Assembly: GCF_900110265.1 (NCBI RefSeq)
Contig: NZ_FODB01000024.1
Coordinates: 1 to 50,307 of the forward strand
Source of the DNA: Vreelandella aquamarina
Lineage (GTDB): Bacteria > Pseudomonadota > Gammaproteobacteria > Pseudomonadales > Halomonadaceae
Direction: 5' to 3'
Length of the DNA stretch: 50,307 bases
The notes beneath the pieces are model-generated. The model was not told where the DNA came from. It made no database searches and saw only the letters and a program-made list of their open reading frames with translations. A program made the translations under genes and the position numbers. Positions 7,670-14,981 of the stretch are shown here, one piece after another (the stretch's first letter is position 1; every line of letters starts with the position of its first letter).

Positions 7670-8065
7670 TTAGGCCGCTGGTGGGTGTGAAAAGGCCAAA
7701 CGCTCGCCCATCCAGGCGGAGAATACACAGAGGGGCAGGCTGCCTATGCCGTACAGCAGCGCCAGCCCCATACTGCCCTGCTGTGCCAAGTGCAGCGTTT
7801 CCAGGCTGAAGAGCGAAAAGGTAGTGAAGCCGCCGCAAAACCCTGCCACTAACAGCGGCTGCCAGTGCGCCAGTTTGCCATGTGGCGCGCGAGACGCTGT
7901 CGCGGCTAACCAGCCGATGAGGCAGGAGCCCAGCACGTTTACCAATAGCGTTCCCCAGGGAAAGTGGGTACCCAGCATGACCATTGAAGCCAGCGAAACG
8001 CTATAGCGAAGAACGCTTCCCATAGCGCTGCCAAGGCCGACGGCTAGATAGGCGTTGATACTCAT
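7670..8065 (-). CDS. crcB: Fluoride channel subunit CrcB/Fluc
   Basis: This 131-residue, four-helix protein has the Fluc signature GGFTTFSLFSLETL, with the Phe-box and the helix break, and WGTLLVNVLGSCLIGW. It exports fluoride passively across the inner membrane. The ATG at 8065 was chosen because AAGGAG lies seven bases upstream; the TTG just before it is too close. It lies 13 bases downstream of a second crcB gene, so the two are co-transcribed. Confidence 0.88.
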   Translation of the reverse strand: MSINAYLAVGLGSAMGSVLRYSVSLASMVMLGTHFPWGTLLVNVLGSCLIGWLAATASRAPHGKLAHWQPLLVAGFCGGFTTFSLFSLETLHLAQQGSMGLALLYGIGSLPLCVFSAWMGERLAFSHPPAA

Positions 8066-8078
8066 CAAGGACTCCTTG

Positions 8079-8456
8079 CTAACCCTGGGCCAACCACCAG
8101 CCTAGCGCTGTCATGGCGATGCCTAATAGTAACGTAGCGACCATATTGAGCGCGGCGCGAATTGCCTGGCCGCGCTGCCACAGCTCAAGGGTCTGCAAGC
8201 TAAACGACGACACCGTGGTATAGCCGCCTAACAGGCCCGCTACCGCAAATAGCCAAAGCGACTGCGTATTAGCCACGCCGTAAACGCCTAGTAGCCAACC
8301 TGCTAATAGCGCTCCGCTAGCATTGACGCAGAGTGTTCCCCAGGGGAAGGCTTTACCCAGCGCATGAGCCATCGCGTTGGAAATGGCAAAGCGCCCGATA
8401 CCCCCCAGTGCGCCGCCCAGTGCCACGAGTAATACGCTGGTGATGCCATGTCCCAT
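8079..8456 (-). CDS. crcB: Second fluoride channel subunit CrcB/Fluc
   Basis: This 125-residue, four-helix protein has GGYTTVSSFSLQTLELW, a diverged Fluc signature, and WGTLCVNASGALLAGWLLG. It differs substantially from its downstream neighbour, so the pair may form a heterodimer as in some two-gene Fluc systems, or one may be a duplicate. GAGGAG precedes the ATG. The gene is divergent from the second universal stress protein gene. The 177-base gap (8457-8633) holds no recognisable fluoride riboswitch. Confidence 0.85.
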   Translation of the reverse strand: MGHGITSVLLVALGGALGGIGRFAISNAMAHALGKAFPWGTLCVNASGALLAGWLLGVYGVANTQSLWLFAVAGLLGGYTTVSSFSLQTLELWQRGQAIRAALNMVATLLLGIAMTALGWWLAQG

Positions 8457-8633
8457 GCTGCTCCTCGCCCTATGATGAATCTATTGATAGGCGGCTAATT
8501 GTAGCATCTGTATCCATCAAGGGCGGAGCGCCTAAAAACGTGCCGCTGACGGTGTTGCTGTCCAACGTCTTCGTGTACAACAGAGTCAGAATAACGACAA
8601 CGTTTGGTGCACCCTCTTCAAGGAGAAGCCAGT

Positions 8634-9488
8634 ATGTCTGATTACGTGTTAGCAGCCATTGATGGGTCCCACTATGCAGAAAGTGTGTGTGACTATGCGG
8701 TTTGGGCAGCCACGGCGCTTTCGGCACCGCTGCGTTTTCTTCACACCGTTGATAACCACACGCAGGTGGCGGAGCCCGACTTAACCGGCCATCTAGGCCT
8801 GGGCACGCGGGAACATCTTCTGGAGCAGCTCTCGGATATTGAAGAGCAGCGCGGCAAGCTTGCTCGCCAGCAGGGGCGCTTGATATTGGATGCCGCAAAA
8901 GCGCGGGTAGAAGCGGCTGGGTTTGCAGAGCCGCCCTGTATGCAGCGCAATGGCACCCTGGTGGATACCTTGGCCGAGCATGAAAAAGAGATCCGCTTGC
9001 TAGTGCTAGGAAAGCGAGGGGAAACGGCCCACCAAGCCAGCGGCCACTTGGGCTCTAACCTTGAGCGCGTGGTACGTGAGCTTCACCGTCCCATCTTGAT
9101 GGTGCCGAAGGCGTTTACGCTGCCCAAACGCGTGCTGATGGCCTTCGATGGCAGCAAAACAGCGCGAAAAGGCGTTGAAATGCTGGCGAAAAGCCCCTTG
9201 TTTGATGACGCATCGTGCCATGTGGTGATTGTGGGCGCAGAGACTGCAGAGAATCACTCGCAGCTGCAGTGGGCTATGGATACCCTCCAGGCCGCAGGCC
9301 ACCAAACCGAAGGCGCTATTCGCGCCGGTGAGGTGGAAGAGACGCTGCGCGCTTATAAGCAAGAAAAGGACATTGACCTGCTCGTGATGGGGGCTTACGG
9401 CCACTCGCGCATTCGCCATCTGCTGGTGGGCAGCACCACCACGGCAATGCTGCGTAACGCGCATTTACCGGTGTTGATACTGCGCTGA
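8634..9488 (+). CDS. Tandem-domain universal stress protein (paralogue)
   Basis: This 284-residue protein has two UspA domains and the same GAYGHSRIRHLLVGSTTTAML nucleotide-binding motif as the protein at 5407-6264. Long stretches are identical, such as VLGKRGETAHQASGHLG versus VVGKRGETAHQASGHLG. The start at 8634 is set by AAGGAGAAG seven bases upstream; a frame extension back to 8604 has no ribosome site. The gene is not next to a transporter, so the copies may be differently regulated. Function is general stress tolerance by family inference. Confidence 0.9.
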   Translation: MSDYVLAAIDGSHYAESVCDYAVWAATALSAPLRFLHTVDNHTQVAEPDLTGHLGLGTREHLLEQLSDIEEQRGKLARQQGRLILDAAKARVEAAGFAEPPCMQRNGTLVDTLAEHEKEIRLLVLGKRGETAHQASGHLGSNLERVVRELHRPILMVPKAFTLPKRVLMAFDGSKTARKGVEMLAKSPLFDDASCHVVIVGAETAENHSQLQWAMDTLQAAGHQTEGAIRAGEVEETLRAYKQEKDIDLLVMGAYGHSRIRHLLVGSTTTAMLRNAHLPVLILR

Positions 9489-9507
9489 ATTGCGGTTGAC
9501 GCTAAAC

Positions 9508-9540
9508 CCTGGCCGCCGCTACCCCTTAGCGGCGGCCAGG
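9508..9540. terminator. Convergent hairpin between usp and leuA
   Basis: A perfect 14-bp GC-rich stem (9508-9521 with 9527-9540) with loop CCCCT lies between the convergent usp (stop 9488) and leuA (stop 9545). There is no T-run on the plus side and only a short TTTA on the minus side, so it may act as a weak or bidirectional terminator or an mRNA-stabilising end. Confidence 0.6.
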
Positions 9541-9544
9541 CGGC

Positions 9545-11230
9545 TTACGCGAGGCTGGTGGCGGCCTCTGGCTGAGTGGTGCGGGTTGGTTGCGCTGCGT
9601 TAATCCCCGATAGCACCGCTTTAAGCGAGGCGCTGACCGTGTCGCTATCTTCCGCCACGGCACAGATGCGCTGCCCATCAATATTAAGCTGCACGAAGGC
9701 AATGGCGTTGGCCTCGCTGTCGCCGCCTAGCGAGTGCTCGCTGTAATCGAGGATGGCCACATGGGTGCCGGTATGTTTCTTCCAGGCGTCGGTGAATGAT
9801 GACATCGCGCCATTTCCCGTGCCGGATAAGCGCAGCGTTTCGGCACCCTGCCACAGCGTCATATCGATACCTTCCTGCTGCCCCTTCGAGAGCCGGTAGT
9901 CGGCCAGCGCTAGGGGGGCGTCATGGGAGAAGTTATCGAACATCACTTGGCGAATCATCTCGCTAGAGAGCTCGCTGTTACGTCGCTCGCTCTCTTTCTG
10001 TACGTAGGGGGCCAGCGCTAGCATCATCCAGCGGGGCAGGTTAATGCCGTAGTCGCGCTCTAGCAGGAAGGCCATGCCGCCCTTGCCCGACTGGCTGTTG
10101 ACCCGAATAACGGCTTGGTAGTCCCGCCCAATATCATGAGGGTCGATCGGCAGGTAGGCCACTTGCCATGGCTCGTCGGGCTTCTGGTGTTTGAGCGATT
10201 TGCGAATCGCATCCTGGTGGCTGCCTGAGAAGGCGGTGTAGACCATTTCGCCTACCCAGGGGTGGCGGGGGTGCATCGTAATGCCGGTACATTCGTGAAC
10301 CACTTGAATGATCTCGTCTGGATTGGAAAGATCCAGCTCGGGGTCAATCCCCTGGCTGTAGAGGTTCATCGCCAGCGTGACAATATCCATATTGCCGGTG
10401 CGTTCGCCGTTACCCAGCAAGGTGCCCTCTACCCGGTCGGCACCCGCTAACAGTGCAAGCTCAGCCGAGGCCACGGCACCGCCGCGGTCGTTATGGGTAT
10501 GCACTGAAATAATCACGCTGTCGCGGCGGCTAATGTGCTGGCAGAAATACTCGATTTGGTCGGCGTGATGATGCGGGCCAGCCACTTCTACTGTGGTGGG
10601 CAGGTTAAGAATGCACTTGTTGTCTGGGGTGGGCTGCCAGACATCCATCACCGCTTCGCAAATAGCCAGTGAGAAGTCGATTTCCGTGCTGGAGAAGCTC
10701 TCCGGCGAGTACTGGAAGCGCCAATCAACGTCTGGATATTGCGCGGCATAGGTTTTCACCCAGGTCGCCCCTTGCACGGCGATATCGGTAATACCATCGC
10801 GGTCCATCTCGAACACCCGCTCTCGCTGAATGGTCGAGGTGGAGTTGTACAGATGGATAATGGCGCGTTTAGCGCCCACCAGCGAAGCAAACGTTTTTTC
10901 GATCAGGTGTTCGCGGCACTGTACCAGCACGGCAATGGTGACGTCCTCAGGGATTTGGTCCTCTTCGATCAACCAGCGCACGAAGTCGTAATCCGGCTGG
11001 CTGGCGGAGGGGAAGCCCACCATGACTTCCTTAATGCCCACTTTAATAATCTGGTGCCAAAAGCGCTGCTTCTGCTCAACTGTCATGGGCTCCAGTAGGG
11101 CTTGGTTACCATCGCGTAGGTCTTCGCTTACCCAGATAGGAGCGTGGGTAAGCTCCCGGTCGGGCCACTGGCGGTTAAAGGCGGGCACCCGCGGAGCAGG
11201 GCGATATTTGCGATGATCAAAAGCAGCCAT
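9545..11230 (-). CDS. leuA: 2-isopropylmalate synthase (long type)
   Basis: This 561-residue enzyme condenses acetyl-CoA with 2-oxoisovalerate, the first committed step of leucine synthesis. The N-terminal TIM barrel has SEDLRDGNQALLEPM, with the metal-binding Asp, and VHTHNDRGGAVASAELALLA; a C-terminal LeuA regulatory domain for leucine feedback follows (about 430-550). Sequence style matches the LeuA2-type enzymes. The internal ATG at 11230 is supported by CAGGAA upstream and by MAAFDHRKYRPAPRVP as a typical N-terminus. It is divergent from an Lrp-type regulator gene. No leucine-rich leader peptide is seen in the 197-base gap, so attenuation is not supported. Confidence 0.92.
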   Translation of the reverse strand: MAAFDHRKYRPAPRVPAFNRQWPDRELTHAPIWVSEDLRDGNQALLEPMTVEQKQRFWHQIIKVGIKEVMVGFPSASQPDYDFVRWLIEEDQIPEDVTIAVLVQCREHLIEKTFASLVGAKRAIIHLYNSTSTIQRERVFEMDRDGITDIAVQGATWVKTYAAQYPDVDWRFQYSPESFSSTEIDFSLAICEAVMDVWQPTPDNKCILNLPTTVEVAGPHHHADQIEYFCQHISRRDSVIISVHTHNDRGGAVASAELALLAGADRVEGTLLGNGERTGNMDIVTLAMNLYSQGIDPELDLSNPDEIIQVVHECTGITMHPRHPWVGEMVYTAFSGSHQDAIRKSLKHQKPDEPWQVAYLPIDPHDIGRDYQAVIRVNSQSGKGGMAFLLERDYGINLPRWMMLALAPYVQKESERRNSELSSEMIRQVMFDNFSHDAPLALADYRLSKGQQEGIDMTLWQGAETLRLSGTGNGAMSSFTDAWKKHTGTHVAILDYSEHSLGGDSEANAIAFVQLNIDGQRICAVAEDSDTVSASLKAVLSGINAAQPTRTTQPEAATSLA

Positions 11231-11365
11231 GGTAAGTTTCCTGAAAACGTTGAGTTGTTTGGGGCGGCCGCTTGTGGCGTCAGCCGCTTTTAAGACGATC
11301 CTGCTTGTGACAGTCACACCAGTTTACTCAACTTGCCTTGAAAGGTTATTGCGAAAAAATGGCAT

Positions 11366-11396
11366 TATTGAGAGTAAGTGGCAGAATGTATCAATA
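11366..11396. promoter_or_regulatory. Possible operator between leuA and lrp-type gene
   Basis: An inverted repeat, TATTGA (11366-11371) and TCAATA (11391-11396) spaced by 19 bases, lies in an AT-rich patch of the divergent leuA/Lrp intergenic region. Spacing and symmetry would suit a dimeric regulator such as the adjacent Lrp-family protein. The half-sites also resemble promoter hexamers, so this could simply be two back-to-back promoters. Confidence 0.3.
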
Positions 11397-11427
11397 TATG
11401 CTTTTTTATTGGTAGGAGCTGTCGGCT

Positions 11428-11904
11428 ATGACGGTATCACCCTTGACGCTGGATCGTTTTGATCGGCGTATTCTGGATGTGCTGCAGGTGGAAGGGCGCA
11501 TTAGTAACCAGGAGTTGGCCGAGCGTATTGGCCTTTCGCCATCGCCCTGCTTACGCCGGGTGCGGGCGCTGGAGGAGCATGGGCTGATTACCCAGTACCG
11601 TGCGGTGGTGGATGCGCGCCCGCTGGGGTTTCAGCTGATGGCATTGCTGCACATCTCGATGGACCAGCACACCCCTGAGCGGTTTGATAACTTCGAGCGA
11701 CATATTCGCACTATCCCCAACGTGGTGGAGTGTTTGATCATTACCGGGCAAGCAGCGGATTTTCAGCTCAAAATTCTGGTGAAGGATATGGATGATTACC
11801 AGCACCTGCTGCTGCACGTCATCAACCGAATTGAAGGGGTTACCGGGGCCCATACGAGCTTCGTTTTGCGCCGCGTGTTTGAACATCGTCCCGTGCCCAC
11901 CTAA
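11428..11904 (+). CDS. Lrp/AsnC-family transcriptional regulator
   Basis: This 158-residue protein has an N-terminal winged HTH (DRRILDVLQVEGRISNQELA, then IGLSPSPCLRRVRALEEHG) and a C-terminal RAM/AsnC ligand-binding domain (about 75-150) ending in the typical THTSFVLRRV-like segment. These regulators bind amino acids and control their metabolism. Position suggests autoregulation and control of the divergent leuA, or of the downstream RidA gene; neither is shown. AGGAG lies upstream of the ATG. Confidence 0.9.
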   Translation: MTVSPLTLDRFDRRILDVLQVEGRISNQELAERIGLSPSPCLRRVRALEEHGLITQYRAVVDARPLGFQLMALLHISMDQHTPERFDNFERHIRTIPNVVECLIITGQAADFQLKILVKDMDDYQHLLLHVINRIEGVTGAHTSFVLRRVFEHRPVPT

Positions 11905-11985
11905 TGCGCGTTGGCTAACGAAGCATAGGCAGTGGCTTGGTGGCGGTTTACACTAGTTTTTTTCATCTTCTTAGGAGATTAATCT

Positions 11986-12345
11986 ATGAGCATTCAGCGT
12001 CATGATACAAAAGCTCGTATGAGCCGCGCCGTGATTCACCAGGGCGTTGCCTATTTATGCGGTCAGGTGGCGGGTCCTGAGGCGCGCCATGGCGACATCA
12101 AAGCGCAAACTGAGAGCATGCTGGCGCGGGTAGATGCGCTGCTAAAAGAGATTGGCTCCAGCCGCGAGCAGCTGCTAAGTGCCACTATCTACCTGAAAGA
12201 TGGTGGCGATTTCGCAGCGATGAACGAAGTATGGGATGCCTGGGTGCCAGATGGCTATGCACCGGCACGCACCTGCGTATGCGCGCCAATGCCTGCCGAC
12301 GAGTTAAAAGTGGAAATTACCGTCACCACCGCTGTGGACGCGTAA
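11986..12345 (+). CDS. RidA/YjgF-family protein
   Basis: This 119-residue protein has the RidA fold with [30 protein letters not shown], and the C-terminal [19 protein letters not shown]. The Arg in PAR and the terminal Glu region correspond to the ligand-binding residues of RidA imine deaminases. The family hydrolyses reactive enamines/imines released by PLP enzymes or amino acid oxidases. It belongs to a RidA subgroup often found beside Lrp regulators and D-amino acid dehydrogenases. Here only the regulator is adjacent, 81 bases upstream. AGGAG precedes the ATG. Confidence 0.88.
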   Translation: MSIQRHDTKARMSRAVIHQGVAYLCGQVAGPEARHGDIKAQTESMLARVDALLKEIGSSREQLLSATIYLKDGGDFAAMNEVWDAWVPDGYAPARTCVCAPMPADELKVEITVTTAVDA

Positions 12346-12358
12346 CCACTAGCGACGC

Positions 12359-13222
12359 TTATTTAGTGGGCTTTTCCGCTGGAAAGCGGGTATCGCGCAG
12401 GCTGTCTTTGATCTTTTTCAGGTGCGGCAGAAAATCTTCGCCGCGCCTAAGCGTTACCCCGGTGGCGAGCGCATCAATTAAGGTGAGCTGAATAACTCGT
12501 GAGGTCATCGGCATATAGTGGTCGGTGTCCTCTGGAGTGGCGACTTCAAGCGTGGCGGTGCACTCCTGTGAGAGCGGAGAGTTCGGTGCGGTAATGCCGA
12601 GTACGACGGCGCCTGCTTCCCTGGCCACTTTGGCGATATCCACCAGCTCCCTGGTGCGTCCGGTATAAGAGATGATCACCACCACATCGCCGGTGTGGCA
12701 GGCGGCGGCTACCATGCGCTGCATCAGCACGTCTACATAGGCCATGACCGGCAGGTTAAAGCGGAAAAACTTATGCTGCGCATCTTGCGCCACGGCACCT
12801 GACGCACCCAGCCCAAAAAAGTGAATCTGCTTGGCCTGCGTCAGATAATCCACCATCCGCTCGACGGCGGCCATATCCACTTCACGCTGGGCTTCGTCCA
12901 GCGCGGCAATGGTGGCCCCAAAGATTTTATGGGTGTACTGCGTGGCAGTATCGCCGGGCTCAACGGCGCGGGTGACGTAGGGCGTGCCCCCCGCCAAGCT
13001 TTGGGCCAGCTTGATTTTAAAATCCGGGTAGCCTTTGGCGCCAAAGTTACGGCAGAAACGGTTAACGGTCGGCTCGCTGACACTAGCTGCCTGGGCAAGG
13101 CTTGCGATGCTCAGGCTGGTGGCCGCGGCGGGGTCTTCCAAAATTACGTTCGCGACTTTGCGCTCTGAGCGGTTCAACTCTTCTAAGCGTTCCCGTAAGC
13201 GGTCTAGCAGGTCATGCGCCAT
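12359..13222 (-). CDS. hexR: HexR-type RpiR-family regulator
   Basis: This 287-residue protein has an N-terminal RpiR HTH ([20 protein letters not shown]) and a SIS sugar-phosphate-binding domain (about 125-255) with [20 protein letters not shown] and [18 protein letters not shown]. Overall sequence matches HexR, which senses 2-keto-3-deoxy-6-phosphogluconate and represses Entner-Doudoroff and glycolytic genes in Pseudomonas, Shewanella and relatives. Its ATG (13222) lies inside the end of the upstream EAL-domain gene (stop at 13212-13214), with GGAG eight bases before it, so translation is likely coupled. It is not next to zwf/edd here. Confidence 0.85.
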   Translation of the reverse strand: MAHDLLDRLRERLEELNRSERKVANVILEDPAAATSLSIASLAQAASVSEPTVNRFCRNFGAKGYPDFKIKLAQSLAGGTPYVTRAVEPGDTATQYTHKIFGATIAALDEAQREVDMAAVERMVDYLTQAKQIHFFGLGASGAVAQDAQHKFFRFNLPVMAYVDVLMQRMVAAACHTGDVVVIISYTGRTRELVDIAKVAREAGAVVLGITAPNSPLSQECTATLEVATPEDTDHYMPMTSRVIQLTLIDALATGVTLRRGEDFLPHLKKIKDSLRDTRFPAEKPTK

Positions 13223-14981
13223 TAACAGACTCCGTGGCAGGCGTTAAGTTTGGGTGAGGTTTCCAATTCGTGCACCAGCGATAAAATTCATCGGCGGGCA
13301 ACGGACGAGCATAGTAATACCCCTGTGCAGCTTCGCAACCAATAGAACGTAAGTAGTCTGCTTGAGCTGCGGTTTCGATGCCTTCAGCCACCACATTACA
13401 GCCTACTGCATGGGCTAACTGGGTGATGGTCAGAGCCAGTTGGCGATCCACCGTGTCTTTTTCCAAGTCCAGCACAAAGGCGCGGTCAATCTTTAGGGTT
13501 GAAAAAGGTAGTGTCTTTACATAAGCCAGCGAGGAGTGCCCGGTACCAAAATCATCGATGGCAACAGCAATCTTTGCTTCGGTCAATTGAGCTAACTGGA
13601 TGCGCGCGTTGTGCATATCGCTGAGCAGGCCGGATTCGGTGACCTCTAAAGCAAAAAAGCGCTCAGGAATGTTGTGCTTAGCTAAGCGTGTTAGTAGGTT
13701 TTGAGCAAAATCCTTACGTGCCAGCTGGCGGGCTGCCACGTTAACCGCAATATGGAAGCGGTCATTAAGAAGCCCTTGCTGGCGCCACTGCACAATATAG
13801 CGCATGGCCTCTTCTAGCACCCACTCACCAATGGAGAGAATATCACCGCTTGCCTCGGCAAGGGGGATGAAATCTGCAGGTGACACATGACCAAGTTCTG
13901 GATGGTACCAGCGGAGCAGGGCTTCCGCGCCGATGACTTGCTGGGTGGCGAGCGATAGCTTGGGCTGAAACGCCAGTGACATTTCCCCCCGTTGGGTTGC
14001 CCCGCGAACCGCCTGTTGCAGGTGTAGGCGATGACGCTGCTGGGTTTCCAGAGTTTCGTTGTAGTTTTGGATACGTAAAGAGCCGTTTTGGGGCAGGGCT
14101 AGGGCGGCCATGTGCACAAGTCGCTCGGTTTCAAAATGGCCATGGGACCAGCTAATACCCATGCGGGCGTTGAGCGGTAGCAGTAAATCGCCCAGCGTCT
14201 GGTCATGGTCGAAACAGCTTAGTAGACGAGAGGCTAACTGCCGTAGCCCGGTGAGCTCAGCACTTTGGGTGATCACCAGTAGCTCGCTGCCGCCCCAGAG
14301 TCCTAATGTACATTTAGGGGATAATTGGGCGTTTAAGCGGTGGCTGATATGCATTATTAACTGGTCTGCAATACCGTAGCCATGGAGTCGAACCGCATCG
14401 TCCAAGTGATCCAAAGCAATAAACAGCAGCCCAGTGCCGTGCCCTCGTTGAGCGGCTTCTTGCAATAGCTGTGTCAGTGCCCGCCGGTTGGGTAGCTGTG
14501 TGATGGGGTCGGTGCGTGACTGGTGATCAAGCTCTTCTGTCCGCTTGGCAACCATTTGCTCCAGGGTTTCTGCTTGTTTATCGCGAACCTGGTAGCGATG
14601 CTCGACATCAAGCGTATTACGAATGCGTTGTAGCACTTCATCGTGCTTAAACGGTTTGGTAAGGAAGTCACGAATGCCCATTTTAAGCGCCCGGTGGCGG
14701 GTGTCGTCGTCAATTTGGGCGGTCAGTACAATGACAGGGGGCGTCTGGTCTGCAAAATGTTCCTGCAGTTGCTCCATCACCGCGTAGCCATCTATATGAG
14801 GCATGCGGATATCGAGCAAAATCAAATCGGGCAACTGCTGCTGACAGTAGGCAAGTACGTGACGCGGGTCGCTTAGCCCATGCACATTGTCAAACCCATG
14901 ATCGTCTAATAGGTCGAGAAGCAGCTCAATATTCACGCTGTTGTCGTCAACAACAAGCAGGTGTTTGTTCATCAATGTCAT
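13212..14981 (-). CDS. Response regulator with REC, degenerate GGDEF and EAL domains
   Basis: In 589 residues: a receiver domain (1-125; acidic Asp12/13, phospho-acceptor Asp57, Lys109), a coiled linker, a GGDEF domain whose active site reads GGSEL (230-234) and so should not make c-di-GMP, and an EAL domain (about 315-570). The EAL domain keeps EALLRW (353-358), [26 protein letters not shown] and AEGIET, consistent with an active c-di-GMP phosphodiesterase. The first ATG overlaps the stop of the upstream hybrid kinase gene by four bases (ATGA) and has AAGGAAGG upstream. This is almost certainly the output partner of that kinase. Confidence 0.92.
   Translation of the reverse strand: MTLMNKHLLVVDDNSVNIELLLDLLDDHGFDNVHGLSDPRHVLAYCQQQLPDLILLDIRMPHIDGYAVMEQLQEHFADQTPPVIVLTAQIDDDTRHRALKMGIRDFLTKPFKHDEVLQRIRNTLDVEHRYQVRDKQAETLEQMVAKRTEELDHQSRTDPITQLPNRRALTQLLQEAAQRGHGTGLLFIALDHLDDAVRLHGYGIADQLIMHISHRLNAQLSPKCTLGLWGGSELLVITQSAELTGLRQLASRLLSCFDHDQTLGDLLLPLNARMGISWSHGHFETERLVHMAALALPQNGSLRIQNYNETLETQQRHRLHLQQAVRGATQRGEMSLAFQPKLSLATQQVIGAEALLRWYHPELGHVSPADFIPLAEASGDILSIGEWVLEEAMRYIVQWRQQGLLNDRFHIAVNVAARQLARKDFAQNLLTRLAKHNIPERFFALEVTESGLLSDMHNARIQLAQLTEAKIAVAIDDFGTGHSSLAYVKTLPFSTLKIDRAFVLDLEKDTVDRQLALTITQLAHAVGCNVVAEGIETAAQADYLRSIGCEAAQGYYYARPLPADEFYRWCTNWKPHPNLTPATESVNGA

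Noticed and set aside
8457..8633. Possible fluoride riboswitch ahead of the crcB pair (minus strand)
   Set aside because: The conserved GGCGATG...CCGCC and GCTGATGACCTC elements of the crcB motif are absent on either strand; only a chance GGCGCTCCGCCC is present.
8470..8898. 142-codon minus-strand ORF over the usp start
   Set aside because: Lies antisense to the second universal stress protein gene, has no ribosome site and no family resemblance; the same applies to the other long ORFs antisense to lptD, dnaG, rpoD and surA.
11231..11427. Leucine attenuator or leader peptide for leuA
   Set aside because: No short ORF rich in Leu codons and no terminator/antiterminator pair were found on the minus strand.
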